Below are positions 53,628 through 62,195 of a stretch of 64,000 nucleotides of DNA, piece after piece. Origin of the DNA: Hyphomicrobiaceae bacterium (GTDB taxonomy: Bacteria > Pseudomonadota > Alphaproteobacteria > Rhizobiales > Hyphomicrobiaceae). Where the stretch lies: contig WBUN01000019.1 of NCBI GenBank assembly GCA_008933705.1, positions 1 to 64,000 of the forward strand. Reading direction: 5' to 3'. The position numbers and the translations under genes were made by a program. Numbering within the stretch: the first letter of the stretch is position 1; the number at the start of each line of letters is the position of its first letter. The notes below the pieces were generated by a model. That model did not search any database and was not told the origin of the DNA. It saw only the letters and a list, made by a program, of their open reading frames with translations.

Positions 53628-54284
53628 ATGCTCGGCTGGTTCCAGGCGCTGATGCCCAGAGAGGAGCGCTTCTTCGAGCTTTTCGTGCGGCACGCCACGA
53701 TTGTCGTGGCTGCGGCCGAAGCGATGCGGGGTTTGCTGCGCGGTGGCGACGACATCGAGCATTACTGCCAACAGATTGTCGAGCGCGAGACCGAAGCCGA
53801 CGAGATTACGCGTCAGGTCCTGACGGCCGTGCGTCGCACGTTCATCACGCCGTTCGATCGCACCGACATCAAGGACCTCATCAGCTCAATGGATGACGCC
53901 ATAGATCAGATGAACAAGACTGCGAAGGTCATCACGTTGTTCGAAATCCGCAGTTTCGATCCACAGATGAGGGAGCTGAGCGAGATCGTTCTGCAGGCGG
54001 CAAACCTGATGCTGGAGGCGATGCCGCTTCTCAGCTCGATTGGCAAGAATGCAAATCGCCTCAACGCTCTCACCGAGAAGATCATCCGCATCGAGGAGAA
54101 TGCCGATCATCTTCACGACCAAGGCCGCAAAGCGCTCTTTCTTGCCAGTCGGCAAAGCAACGAGCCGGGCAGTACGATGAGCTTCATCATCGGGACCGAG
54201 CTTTACGACCATTTGGAGAAGGTGGTTGACCGTTTCGAGGATGTCGCGAACGAGATCAACGCACTTGTCATCGACCACCATTGA
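53628..54284 (+). CDS. DUF47 family protein (PhoU-like, phosphate transport accessory)
   Basis: 218 residues from ATG 53628; GTG 53622 is an alternative. All-helical PhoU-like fold: VERETEADEITRQVLTAVRR carries the conserved metal-binding E..AD pattern, then ITPFDRTDIKDLISSMDDAI and RIEENADHLHDQGRKALF. DUF47 proteins are regulatory partners of PiT transporters, and the next gene, three bases downstream, is exactly that. GCGAGG provides the ribosome binding site. Cytoplasmic, acting at the membrane-transporter interface. Confidence 0.95.
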   Translation: MLGWFQALMPREERFFELFVRHATIVVAAAEAMRGLLRGGDDIEHYCQQIVERETEADEITRQVLTAVRRTFITPFDRTDIKDLISSMDDAIDQMNKTAKVITLFEIRSFDPQMRELSEIVLQAANLMLEAMPLLSSIGKNANRLNALTEKIIRIEENADHLHDQGRKALFLASRQSNEPGSTMSFIIGTELYDHLEKVVDRFEDVANEINALVIDHH

Positions 54285-54299
54285 CGGGTGCACTGGCCA

Positions 54300-55304
54300 A
54301 TGGACGCAATCCTCAGTCTGCCCACTCTGATCGGCCTGATCATCGTCGCGCTGGCGTTCGACTTTCTGAACGGGCTGCACGACGCCGCAAATTCCATTGC
54401 GACCATCGTGTCGACACGGGTGCTGCGACCGCGCTATGCAGTGATGTGGGCGGCCTTCTTCAACTTCATTGCATTTCTGTTTTTCGGACTGCACGTGGCG
54501 CAAACCGTTGGCACTGGCATCGTAGCCGCCAACGTTGTCGACGCGCGTGTCATCTTCAGCGCGCTTTCGGGTGCGATCGCGTGGAACCTGATCACGTGGT
54601 GGCTGGGCATACCTTCCAGCAGTTCGCATGCGTTGATCGGGGGACTTGTGGGGGCCGGCACGGCAAAGGCCGGAGGGGCGGCGGTGGTATGGACCGGCTT
54701 GCTGAAGACTTCGGCGGCGATCGTGCTGTCGCCGCTGGCCGGCTTTGTCCTGGCGTTGATGCTGGTGCTCACCGTGTCATGGTCATTCGTGCGTGCGTCG
54801 CCGCGTTCGGTAGATACCACCTTCCGCTCTCTGCAATTCGTCTCCGCTTCGCTCTATTCGCTGGGCCATGGTGGCAACGATGCGCAAAAGACCATGGGCA
54901 TCATTGCCGTCCTGCTGTTCTCGCAGGGTCAGCTTGGCAGCGAATTCTACGTGCCGTTCTGGGTCGTCTTGACGTGTCAGATTGCCATGGGGTTGGGGAC
55001 GCTGTTTGGCGGCTGGCGCATCGTGCATACCATGGGGGCCAAGATAACCAGGCTCACACCGATGCAGGGATGCTGCGCGGAAACGGGAGGTGCAATCACG
55101 CTTTTCGCGGCGACCTGGCTCGGCATCCCCGTATCCACCACGCACACGATTACCGGGGCGATCGTCGGGGTTGGGGCGGCGCGCAAAGTGTCCGCGGTTC
55201 GCTGGAACGTCGCAAGCAACATCGTGACGGCCTGGGTCATCACGTTGCCGGCTGCGGGATTGATCGCGGCGTTGACCTACGCGCTGAGCGGATTGGTCCC
55301 TTGA
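54300..55304 (+). CDS. pit: PiT-family inorganic phosphate transporter
   Basis: 334 residues from ATG 54300; GTG 54288 would add four. Around ten membrane helices. The two inverted PiT repeats each have their signature: LNGLHDAANSIATIVSTRVL near the N-terminus, and LGHGGNDAQKTMGIIAVLLF with GIPVSTTHTITGAIVGVGAA in the second half. It takes up phosphate with protons. It is one transcript with the DUF47 gene. The stop is followed within 20 bases by the relic at 55321. Confidence 0.96.
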   Translation: MDAILSLPTLIGLIIVALAFDFLNGLHDAANSIATIVSTRVLRPRYAVMWAAFFNFIAFLFFGLHVAQTVGTGIVAANVVDARVIFSALSGAIAWNLITWWLGIPSSSSHALIGGLVGAGTAKAGGAAVVWTGLLKTSAAIVLSPLAGFVLALMLVLTVSWSFVRASPRSVDTTFRSLQFVSASLYSLGHGGNDAQKTMGIIAVLLFSQGQLGSEFYVPFWVVLTCQIAMGLGTLFGGWRIVHTMGAKITRLTPMQGCCAETGGAITLFAATWLGIPVSTTHTITGAIVGVGAARKVSAVRWNVASNIVTAWVITLPAAGLIAALTYALSGLVP

Positions 55305-55320
55305 ACAAGAGGGGCTTAAC

Positions 55321-55357
55321 TGGTTGACGACGGCGCTGCCGATGGAGAAATGCGGGC
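55321..55357 (+). repeat. Relic copy of the 3' coding end of the gene at 52321
   Basis: 37 bp matching 53092-53128 with two mismatches, both silent if read in the same frame (WLTTALPMEKCG in both). No coding sequence continues upstream. The copies flank the DUF47/PiT module on both sides, 2.2 kb apart. Confidence 0.7.
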
Positions 55358-55475
55358 ATCAGCGCCGCCGTGTCACGTCGGGCATGAGCAGGGGCCAACG
55401 GTGCGGCTCGCGTACGCGCGTGCACCGCACATCCGATGCCCAGTTGCGCGAGACGGGCGGCGAACGCGGCAGCGC

Positions 55476-55838
55476 TCAGGCTTTCTTGGCCTGCCACAGG
55501 CCGAGAACCGCACCCGTCGGGTCGCTGATGATGCTGAACCAGCCCATTCCCGCGACTTCGGTCACATCCTTCATCACGGCGCCCCCCAGCGATTTGGCCT
55601 TGCTGGTCGCCGCCTTGACGTCGTCCACCAGCACGTAGGCCAGCCACGCCGAGGGCGCATCCGGGATCGGGTGCTTCATCAGACCGCCGCCCGTGCCTTC
55701 ACCCACTCTGATCATGGTGTAGGTGCCGCCAGGCATAGGCGCGTCCTCAAGCTTCCAATCGAACAGCTTGCCGTAGAAAGCCTTCGCCTTGGCGACGTCC
55801 GTCGTGTTCAACTCAACGTGCACGAAAGGATTGGCCAT
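55476..55838 (-). CDS. VOC-family protein
   Basis: 120 residues. FVHVELNTTDVAKAKAFYGK and LAYVLVDDVKAATSKAKSLG are the two halves of the VOC fold, with FDWKLEDAPMPGGTYTMIRV and the closing FSIISDPTGAVLGLWQAKKA. This is the glyoxalase-like group with the metal site reduced or absent, often linked to binding of small organic molecules. CAGGAGATGCAC precedes the ATG. It stands alone and its role is unknown. Confidence 0.9.
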   Translation of the reverse strand: MANPFVHVELNTTDVAKAKAFYGKLFDWKLEDAPMPGGTYTMIRVGEGTGGGLMKHPIPDAPSAWLAYVLVDDVKAATSKAKSLGGAVMKDVTEVAGMGWFSIISDPTGAVLGLWQAKKA

Positions 55839-56012
55839 TGTGCATCTCCTGCAGTGGGTCAGAGCAACCGAACTCCATCACGAGACCGGTAGTCTCGTGA
55901 TGCGATCCTTTTTCGGCCGACGACTTCACAATGCTGCGATGCGCCGGTGTGGCCTTGCGGTGGATCAAGCGACGCCTGCGAGGGCCATCACAATCGCGGC
56001 GGAGAGGCGACG

Positions 56013-56465
56013 TTATCGATCCTGGGGCTCACGGTCCGCCTGAATGGCGAGCGCCCGCAGCTGGCTGGTCTCACGTTGAAGCTCGTCGACTCGCAGGTTC
56101 AAGACGTCGCGGATGCTGACCATGCCGACAAGGCGGTCGTCCTCTTCCACCGGAATATGGCGAATATTCCGTGCCAGCATGGTCGATGCGACCTTCGCAA
56201 CGCTGTCGTCCGGGGAGCATGTGATCACGGCCTTGGTCATAAGGGCCGCCACGGGCAGTGCGTGCAGCTCGCCCTTGTGGACCGAAAGGCCATAGGCGAC
56301 GTCCCGCTCCGAAATGACGCCTTCCACCGTCTCTCCGTTGCTGCTCACGATCGCGGCGCCGATGCGATTTTCACGCAGGCGCTGTGACAGCGCCGCAATC
56401 GTGTCCGACGGCTTGACGGTGACAACGGCGGAACGCTTGACTGCAAGAATGTTCGCCACCTTCAC
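56013..56465 (-). CDS. Tandem CBS-domain protein
   Basis: 150 residues from GTG 56465, with ACGGAG upstream. Two CBS domains (about 8-60 and 73-125): VVTVKPSDTIAALSQRLREN and IGAAIVSSNGETVEGVISER, then MTKAVITCSPDDSVAKVAST and HIPVEEDDRLVGMVSIRDVL. A charged C-terminal helix follows. Such stand-alone pairs bind adenine nucleotides and act as sensors; the partner is unknown. The FNR-type box at 56654 lies about 190 bases upstream of its start, so oxygen control is possible but would need an unusual distance. Confidence 0.93.
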   Translation of the reverse strand: MKVANILAVKRSAVVTVKPSDTIAALSQRLRENRIGAAIVSSNGETVEGVISERDVAYGLSVHKGELHALPVAALMTKAVITCSPDDSVAKVASTMLARNIRHIPVEEDDRLVGMVSIRDVLNLRVDELQRETSQLRALAIQADREPQDR

Positions 56466-56653
56466 GGTGCTACTCCGTCAACTGACTGATTCTCGTCTCC
56501 TCAAGCGTGCGAACGCTTCATGCCGTTTCGCTCGCGATGCACGGCACTATGAAAAATCTTAACACCAGCGGGCGCGGACCGCTACCAAGACTCCGTCAGC
56601 ATCGTTCCTCCTTGAGCGTGGCGCCAGGCACCCCATGCGCCCTTCGCCAACCG

Positions 56654-56667
56654 TTGATCGCGATCAA
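56654..56667. promoter_or_regulatory. Perfect FNR-type box ahead of the EB_dh/NapC cytochrome genes
   Basis: TTGAT-CGCG-ATCAA matches the FNR/Anr consensus TTGAT-N4-ATCAA at every conserved base. Centred 92 bases before the ATG at 56753, it would give a start of transcription near 56702 if placed at -41.5, with a 50-base leader ending in GGGAGGA. Confidence 0.7.
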
Positions 56668-56752
56668 TGCCGGACATGGGGCGATGTGGTCCACGTAAGC
56701 AAAAGAAAAGGAAAGCCCGAGGGCGCCCGGTGACACACGGGGAGGATTTCAG

Positions 56753-58063
56753 ATGCGATATCTGCTTGTTGGCATCGCGCTTGCCGCGAGTGGCGGGCAG
56801 GCGCTGGCGGCGGAACCTGCGTCGGTCGACTGGGGAAAGATTCCGCAGAAGCCGGTGACGCTGTTCTACCCGGGCGAATCCACCTACGACTGGATCATCG
56901 GCAAGGGGCACCGCGGCGCGAGGTCGGTGCTGCAGGGCAAGTCGTGCGTCTCCTGCCACGAGGCCGACGAGAAGGATATCGGCGAGAAAGTCGTCAAAGG
57001 CGGCGGCGTCGAGCCAACGCCGATCGCCGGCAAGAACGGCGTGATCGATCTCACCGTGCAGGCGGCGCACGACGCCGAATACCTCTATTTCCGCTTCCAA
57101 TGGAAGTCGAACCTGAACCGCGAGGGGCGCATGCACGACTACATGCGCTTCGACGGGAAGACTTGGAAGTGGTACGGCCACGACCGCAACGACAAGGTCG
57201 TCCGTTCCGGGGCGCAACCTCCGCTTTACGAGGACCGCTTCTCGATCATGTTGGACGACGGCAAGGTGCCGATGTTCGCCAAGCAGGGCTGCTGGCTCAC
57301 CTGCCACAACGGCATGCGCGACACGCGCAACCAGGTGGTCGGCGATCCCGTCAAGAAGCATCCCATCTTCGGCGAGACCGGGCTTAAGGAATCCGACATC
57401 CGCAAGTATCTGGCGTCTAGCCGCACCGACGCGGCGGCGAGCTGGGACAAGACGAAGTCACGCGCGGAGATCGACAAGATCAGGAAGGAGGGCGGCTTCC
57501 TCGATCTGATGCAGTGGCGCGTGGCGCGCTCGGCTGCGATCAGGATGGCCGACGACGGCTACGTTCTCGAATACCGGAGGTTCGACCCGGGCAAGAACCC
57601 GTTCTCCTGGAACGTCGACCGCAAGACCATGACGCCGCTCTACATGTTCGATGCGGCCAAGGTCGGCAGAAAGGCGCTGAAGGCCGAGGACATCGGCAAT
57701 GCGGCCCTGCCGGCAGCGATCATTCGTGAGGGCAACGCGGTTGCTTACGATGCCAATGCCGGCTGGCAGGAGGGCGACATCCTGCCCGGCCGCCTGCTGA
57801 GCCGCGTCGACGCCAAGGGCTCGGCCGCCGACAACAACGCCGTCGATGGCACCTGGAAGGACAGCACCTACACGCTGGTGTGGGCGCGCAAGCTCGACAC
57901 CGGCCACCCCGACGACGACAAGATCATGAAGGTCGGCGGAACCTACACGGTTGCCTTCGCGGTCCACGACGACAACGTCACCACACGGTTCCACCACGTG
58001 TCGTTCCCGTTCAGTCTCGGCATCGGCGTCGATGCCGACATCAAGGCGACAACGCTGAAATAG
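56753..58063 (+). CDS. EB_dh-type (ethylbenzene-dehydrogenase-related) c-type cytochrome
   Basis: 436 residues with a signal peptide (LLVGIALAASGGQALAAE). A haem motif CVSCH (65-69) precedes a beta-rich domain with DLTVQAAHDAEYLYFRFQWK and FSIMLDDG, which places it with the EB_dh haem-binding domain family. A second site reads C180-W-L-T-C184-H, spaced C-x3-C-H instead of C-x2-C-H. The C-terminus has VDGTWKDSTYTLVWARKLDT and the KVGGTYTVAFAVHDD strand pair. Periplasmic electron carrier, probably fed by the NapC-type protein 61 bases downstream. The partner enzyme is unknown. Confidence 0.85.
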   Translation: MRYLLVGIALAASGGQALAAEPASVDWGKIPQKPVTLFYPGESTYDWIIGKGHRGARSVLQGKSCVSCHEADEKDIGEKVVKGGGVEPTPIAGKNGVIDLTVQAAHDAEYLYFRFQWKSNLNREGRMHDYMRFDGKTWKWYGHDRNDKVVRSGAQPPLYEDRFSIMLDDGKVPMFAKQGCWLTCHNGMRDTRNQVVGDPVKKHPIFGETGLKESDIRKYLASSRTDAAASWDKTKSRAEIDKIRKEGGFLDLMQWRVARSAAIRMADDGYVLEYRRFDPGKNPFSWNVDRKTMTPLYMFDAAKVGRKALKAEDIGNAALPAAIIREGNAVAYDANAGWQEGDILPGRLLSRVDAKGSAADNNAVDGTWKDSTYTLVWARKLDTGHPDDDKIMKVGGTYTVAFAVHDDNVTTRFHHVSFPFSLGIGVDADIKATTLK

Positions 58064-58124
58064 CCGGCCGGCCGGGCCGCCAGGATCGGCGGCGCCGGGT
58101 GCCTTGGCGAGGGAGGATCGGGTC

Positions 58125-58745
58125 ATGACCATGCAGCGGACAGGCGATCAGGCGGCGCCCGCAGGACGAGTTGCGCGCGCGTGGTCTGCCCTGTGGCGGC
58201 CGAGCGTCGGCTTCTCGCTCGGCACGCTGCTGTTTGTCGGTTTCTTTGCCGGCATCCTGTTCTGGGGCGGCTTCAACTGGGCGATGGAAATCACCAACAC
58301 CGAGACGTTCTGCATCTCCTGCCACGAGATGCGCAACAACGCCTACGCGGAGCTCAAGGAGACGGTGCACTTCACCAATCGCACCGGCGTACGCGCAACC
58401 TGCCCGGACTGCCATGTGCCGAGGCCATGGCACTACAAGGTGGTGCGCAAGATCCAGGCGACCAACGAGCTCTACCACAAGGTGATAGGCACCATCGACG
58501 CGCCGGAGAAATACGAATCGCAGCGGCTCGCGCTTGCCAGGTCCGTCTGGGCCTCGATGAAGGCCACCGACTCGCGCGAATGCCGCAATTGCCACACGAT
58601 GGAGTCCATGGACCGCGACAAGCAGGTCCGCCCCGCCAAGCGCATGCATCAGACCGCACTTGAGAAGGGCAAGACCTGCATCGAGTGCCACCAGGGCGTC
58701 GCGCACAAGCTGCCCAAGGGGTGGGACGAGCCCGCCGGCAAATAG
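58125..58745 (+). CDS. NapC/NirT-type tetrahaem cytochrome c
   Basis: 206 residues from ATG 58125, nine bases after GGGAGG. One N-terminal membrane helix (about 29-50, GFSLGTLLFVGFFAGILFWG) anchors four haems: CISCH 63-67, CPDCH 93-97, CRNCH 153-157 and CIECH 185-189. This is the standard quinol-oxidising NapC/NirT architecture, taking electrons from the quinone pool to a periplasmic acceptor. Paired with the EB_dh-type cytochrome rather than with nap genes, so its acceptor is probably that protein. The FNR-type box upstream suggests expression at low oxygen. Confidence 0.95.
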   Translation: MTMQRTGDQAAPAGRVARAWSALWRPSVGFSLGTLLFVGFFAGILFWGGFNWAMEITNTETFCISCHEMRNNAYAELKETVHFTNRTGVRATCPDCHVPRPWHYKVVRKIQATNELYHKVIGTIDAPEKYESQRLALARSVWASMKATDSRECRNCHTMESMDRDKQVRPAKRMHQTALEKGKTCIECHQGVAHKLPKGWDEPAGK

Positions 58746-58883
58746 CTATGCCGGCAGCTTGAAATGAATGCGGGGCGTCAGCGATTATGATGGCGCGCTG
58801 CGCCTGCCTTGTGCGTATTGCGGCCGGCGCCCGCCTTCAAGGCACTGCCGGGGCGGTTTGCCGCCGGGAGCGACGGACCCGAC

Positions 58884-59480
58884 ATGACCGCCATCGCCTG
58901 CATCATCCTGGCCGCCGGGCGCTCGACACGCATGGGCGTGGCCAACAAGCTGCTGGTGGACGTTGGCGGGGAGCCGATGGTGCGGCGGGTGGCGGAAGCG
59001 GCCCTGGCGAGCCGCGCGCGGCCGGTGCTGGTCGTGACCGGACACCAGGCGGCTGAGGTAGGCCGGGCCCTGGCGGGCCTCGACGTCACTTTGGTGGCCA
59101 ACCCCGACTATGCGGCAGGCCTCAGCAGCTCGCTCAGGGCCGGCCTTGGAGCGCTGCCGGCGGGCTGCGATGGGGCCTTGGTGATGCTCGGCGACATGCC
59201 GGAGATCGGCTCTGCCCACATCGACCGGCTGCTGGACGCCTTCGCGCCCGGTGCCATCATCGTGCCGGTCCACGAGGGGCGGCGGGGCAATCCGGTGCTG
59301 TGGGCGGCGGCCCATTTCGCGGAGATGGACCAGCTCGACGGCGATGCCGGCGCCCGGCGACTGTTCGCGCGGCATGCGGATCAGGTCCGCGAGATCGACG
59401 TTGGCACCACGGCCATCTTCGCCGACATCGATACGCCCGAGGCGCTGGCAGAGCTGAAGGCGCGCGAGGGCTCCCGATAG
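58884..59480 (+). CDS. MocA-like molybdenum-cofactor nucleotidyltransferase family protein
   Basis: 198 residues. NTP-transferase start CIILAAGRSTRMGVANKLLV, then LVMLGDMPEIGSAHIDRLLD with the metal aspartate, and GRRGNPVLWAAAHFAEMDQL, the pattern of MocA (molybdenum cofactor cytidylyltransferase) and related proteins. It would add CMP or GMP to a molybdopterin or handle another nucleotidyl transfer. No molybdoenzyme gene is in the window. It follows the NapC gene by 138 bases, so a link to an FNR-regulated molybdoenzyme elsewhere is only a suggestion. Confidence 0.9.
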   Translation: MTAIACIILAAGRSTRMGVANKLLVDVGGEPMVRRVAEAALASRARPVLVVTGHQAAEVGRALAGLDVTLVANPDYAAGLSSSLRAGLGALPAGCDGALVMLGDMPEIGSAHIDRLLDAFAPGAIIVPVHEGRRGNPVLWAAAHFAEMDQLDGDAGARRLFARHADQVREIDVGTTAIFADIDTPEALAELKAREGSR

Positions 59481-59497
59481 ATGGGAGCTTCGCCCCG

Positions 59498-60376
59498 TTA
59501 CTTGCCGAGCCTGTTCAGCCGGGCGATGAGGCTCGAAGTATCCCAGCGGCTGCCGCCCATCTTCTGTACGTCGGCGTAGAAGGTATCCACCAGGGCCGTA
59601 ACCGGCAGGCTGGCGCCGTTGCGCTTGGCTTCCTCCAGGCAGATGGCAAGGTCCTTGCGCATCCAGTCGACCGCGAAGCCGAAGTCGAAGTTGCCCTCGT
59701 TCATGGTCTTCCAGCGGTTCTCCATCTGCCAGGAGCCGGCCGCGCCCTTGGAGATCGTCTCCATGACGGCGGGGACGTCGAGGCCGGCCTTCTGCGCGAA
59801 ATGCAGGCCCTCGGAGAGGCCCTCAACGAGGCCGGCGATGCAGATCTGGTTGACCATCTTGGTGAGCTGACCTGCGCCGGATGCTCCGATCAGCGTGACC
59901 ATGCGGGCGTAGTTGGCGATCACCGGCTGGGCACGATCGAAGGCGGCCTTGTCGCCGCCGACCATGACCGTCAGCACGCCGTTCTGTGCGCCGGCCTGGC
60001 CGCCGGAGACGGGCGCATCGAGAAAGGCAAAGCCCTTGGACTTTGCCGCCTGATACAACTCCCGGGCGACGTTGGCAGACGCGGTCGTGTTATCGACGAA
60101 GACCGCGCCGGTCTTGACGGAGGCGAAGGCACCCTTGGGGCCGATCGTGACCTCGCGCAGATCGGTGTCGTTGCCGACGCAGGAGAACACGAAATCGGCA
60201 TCCCTGGCCGCATCGGCCGGGGTGGGGGCGGTCTTGCCGCCGTATTCCTTTGCCCAGGCGTCCGCCTTGGCGGCGTTGCGATTGTAGACGACGAGGTCGT
60301 GACCGGCCTTCTTGCGGATATGCCCCGCCATCGGGTAGCCCATCACGCCCAACCCGATCCAAGCCACCTTCGCCAT
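59498..60376 (-). CDS. NAD(P)-dependent beta-hydroxyacid dehydrogenase (3-hydroxyisobutyrate dehydrogenase-like)
   Basis: 292 residues. Rossmann motif VAWIGLGVMGYPMAGHIRKK, the substrate loop FLDAPVSGGQAGAQNGVLTV, and the catalytic lysine in GAGQLTKMVNQICIAGLVEG. It belongs to the HIBADH/glyoxylate-reductase-like superfamily, oxidising a beta-hydroxyacid or reducing a semialdehyde; the substrate is unknown. GAGGAGACGCGTC precedes the ATG. It converges with the MocA-like gene, with a 17-base gap between stops. Confidence 0.94.
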   Translation of the reverse strand: MAKVAWIGLGVMGYPMAGHIRKKAGHDLVVYNRNAAKADAWAKEYGGKTAPTPADAARDADFVFSCVGNDTDLREVTIGPKGAFASVKTGAVFVDNTTASANVARELYQAAKSKGFAFLDAPVSGGQAGAQNGVLTVMVGGDKAAFDRAQPVIANYARMVTLIGASGAGQLTKMVNQICIAGLVEGLSEGLHFAQKAGLDVPAVMETISKGAAGSWQMENRWKTMNEGNFDFGFAVDWMRKDLAICLEEAKRNGASLPVTALVDTFYADVQKMGGSRWDTSSLIARLNRLGK

Positions 60377-60460
60377 GACGCGTCTCCTCGTGCAGAATGC
60401 TACGACGCGTCTATTAGCGAATGACGGCGGCCTTGTCAGGCTCTAACGCGGCTGCGGCGC

Positions 60461-60589
60461 TCAGTTGGCGTGCGGATCGACGAAGTGCAACTGGCTCGTC
60501 TGGTCGCCCGATGATGGGACGCCGACAATGGCGGCACCAAGCAGGGCTGCGGCGGCGGTCACGGCCAGAAGCAGGGTCTTGACGTTCAC
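60461..60589 (-). CDS. Small secreted peptide
   Basis: 42 residues from GTG 60589, read directly: a signal peptide VNVKTLLLAVTAAAALLGAA followed by a short polar tail with GDQTSQLHFVDPHAN. CGGAG lies about eight bases before the GTG. The mature part would be only about 20 residues. No homologue comes to mind. Support is the ribosome binding site and clean signal-peptide form. It precedes the dehydrogenase gene on the same strand by 84 bases. Confidence 0.5.
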   Translation of the reverse strand: MNVKTLLLAVTAAAALLGAAIVGVPSSGDQTSQLHFVDPHAN

Positions 60590-60926
60590 TGTGCATCTCC
60601 GAGGCGTGCGCGCGATGCACTCCGGCAAGGCGTAGGTGTTGAAACGCCTCGTGTGTGCAAGCCGCGTGCCGGCGGCCCGATCCGGCGCGGAATGTAGGGT
60701 ACATACCGTGACGCGAACCTGAATGGGAGATTTAGCGGGCGTTCAGGATGGCCGCAGGAGCGCACCGTGCAAGCAGATGCATCCCGACGCATCGCGATCA
60801 CATCGCGGCGCGTCTGTGCGGCCTGGCGCGCGGCTGCCAATCAATTTGGCGCAAAGGCCGGCTCAAATCCCTGGGACAGGGCCATCCCGTGCGCTTAGAT
60901 TGGCGGCGTTTGCACGGGAAGGAACC
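60590..60926. other. Intergenic region between the small secreted peptide and ilvA
   Basis: 337 bases in which I see no gene, repeat or clear promoter. The ilvA frame is open through part of it, but with no similarity to threonine ammonia-lyases. It must contain the ilvA promoter and perhaps that of the small peptide, since the two are divergent. Confidence 0.5.
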
Positions 60927-62195
60927 ATGACCGCACGTAAGCCTGCCACGCGAACGCCAGCAGCGCCGAAACCACCCGTCACGCTTGAGGACGTGGAGGC
61001 CGCGCGGCGGCGGCTGACCGGCGCCATCGTCGAGACTGATTGCGACTGGAGCCGGACGCTGTCGGAGATTGTCGGCTGCAAGGTCTGGCTCAAGTTCGAG
61101 AACCTCCAGTTCACGGCGTCGTTCAAGGAGCGCGGGGCGCTCAACCGGCTGTCGATGCTCACGGCGGAGGAGAAGAAACGGGGCGTGATCGCCATGTCGG
61201 CCGGCAATCATGCGCAGGGCGTGGCCTATCACGCGCAACGCCTGTCGATCCCGGCGACCATCGTCATGCCCGTGAACACGCCGATGGTCAAAGTCACCAA
61301 CACGCGCGGGCACGGGGCCGAGGTCGTCCTGACCGGCGAAACGGTGGAGGAGGCGGCTCAGTTTGCCCACGCCCACGGCCGCAGGCACCGTCTGACGTTC
61401 GTGCACCCTTACGACGATCCCCTTGTCATTGCGGGGCAGGGGACGATCGCGCTCGAGATGCTGGGTGCGGCACCGGAGATCGATACGCTGATCGTGCCCA
61501 TCGGCGGCGGAGGCCTGATCTCGGGCATTGCTACGGCCGCCAGGGCCCTCAAGCCGAGCATACGCGTGATCGGGGTGCAGGCCGAGCTCTATCCATCCAT
61601 GTACAACGTGATCAAGGGCACGGACCTGCCCATGCGCGGCGATACGCTGGCGGAGGGCATCGCGGTGAAGGCGCCCGGCCGCATCACGCAGGAGATCGTG
61701 CGCCGCCTGGTCGATGACATCGTGCTGGTGTCGGAGCCCGAGATCGAGCATGCCGTCAGCCTGCTCATCAACATCGAGAAGACGGTGGTCGAGGGTGCGG
61801 GTGCGGCCGGGCTCGCGGCAGCGCTGAAGCATCGCGAGCGGCTCAAGGGGGCCACCCTCGGGCTCGTGCTGTGCGGCGGCAACATCGACACCCGCCTGCT
61901 GGCCAGCGTGCTGACGCGCGAGCTGGCCCGCGAAGGCCGGCTGACGCAGCTCGCCATCGACCTCGTCGACCGGCCGGGCACGCTGGCCAAGGTTGCCAAT
62001 CTCATCGGCGAGGCGGGGGCCAACATCGTCGAGGTCACGCACCAGAGGATATTCTCCAACCTCCCCGCGAAGGGCACGCTGCTCGACGTGGTGATCGAAA
62101 CGCGCGACCGCGCCCATCTGGACGAGACGGTGTCGGCCCTCAGGAGGGCTGGGTTCGAGGTCGGGGTGCGCAGCAATCCGGGAGGCACATACTGA
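60927..62195 (+). CDS. ilvA: Threonine ammonia-lyase with ACT domain
   Basis: 422 residues from ATG 60927, just after GGGAAGGAACC. PLP lysine in FTASFKERGALNRLSML, the SAGNHAQGVAYHAQRL phosphate-side loop, and the glycine loop LIVPIGGGGLISGIATAARA. The C-terminal ACT domain (about 345-422, DLVDRPGTLAKVANLIGEAG) indicates regulation by an amino acid. It makes 2-oxobutanoate from threonine. The short form with a single ACT resembles both the biosynthetic and TdcB types. The stop overlaps the next ATG by one base (TGATG), so the E1-like gene is coupled to it. Confidence 0.93.
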   Translation: MTARKPATRTPAAPKPPVTLEDVEAARRRLTGAIVETDCDWSRTLSEIVGCKVWLKFENLQFTASFKERGALNRLSMLTAEEKKRGVIAMSAGNHAQGVAYHAQRLSIPATIVMPVNTPMVKVTNTRGHGAEVVLTGETVEEAAQFAHAHGRRHRLTFVHPYDDPLVIAGQGTIALEMLGAAPEIDTLIVPIGGGGLISGIATAARALKPSIRVIGVQAELYPSMYNVIKGTDLPMRGDTLAEGIAVKAPGRITQEIVRRLVDDIVLVSEPEIEHAVSLLINIEKTVVEGAGAAGLAAALKHRERLKGATLGLVLCGGNIDTRLLASVLTRELAREGRLTQLAIDLVDRPGTLAKVANLIGEAGANIVEVTHQRIFSNLPAKGTLLDVVIETRDRAHLDETVSALRRAGFEVGVRSNPGGTY

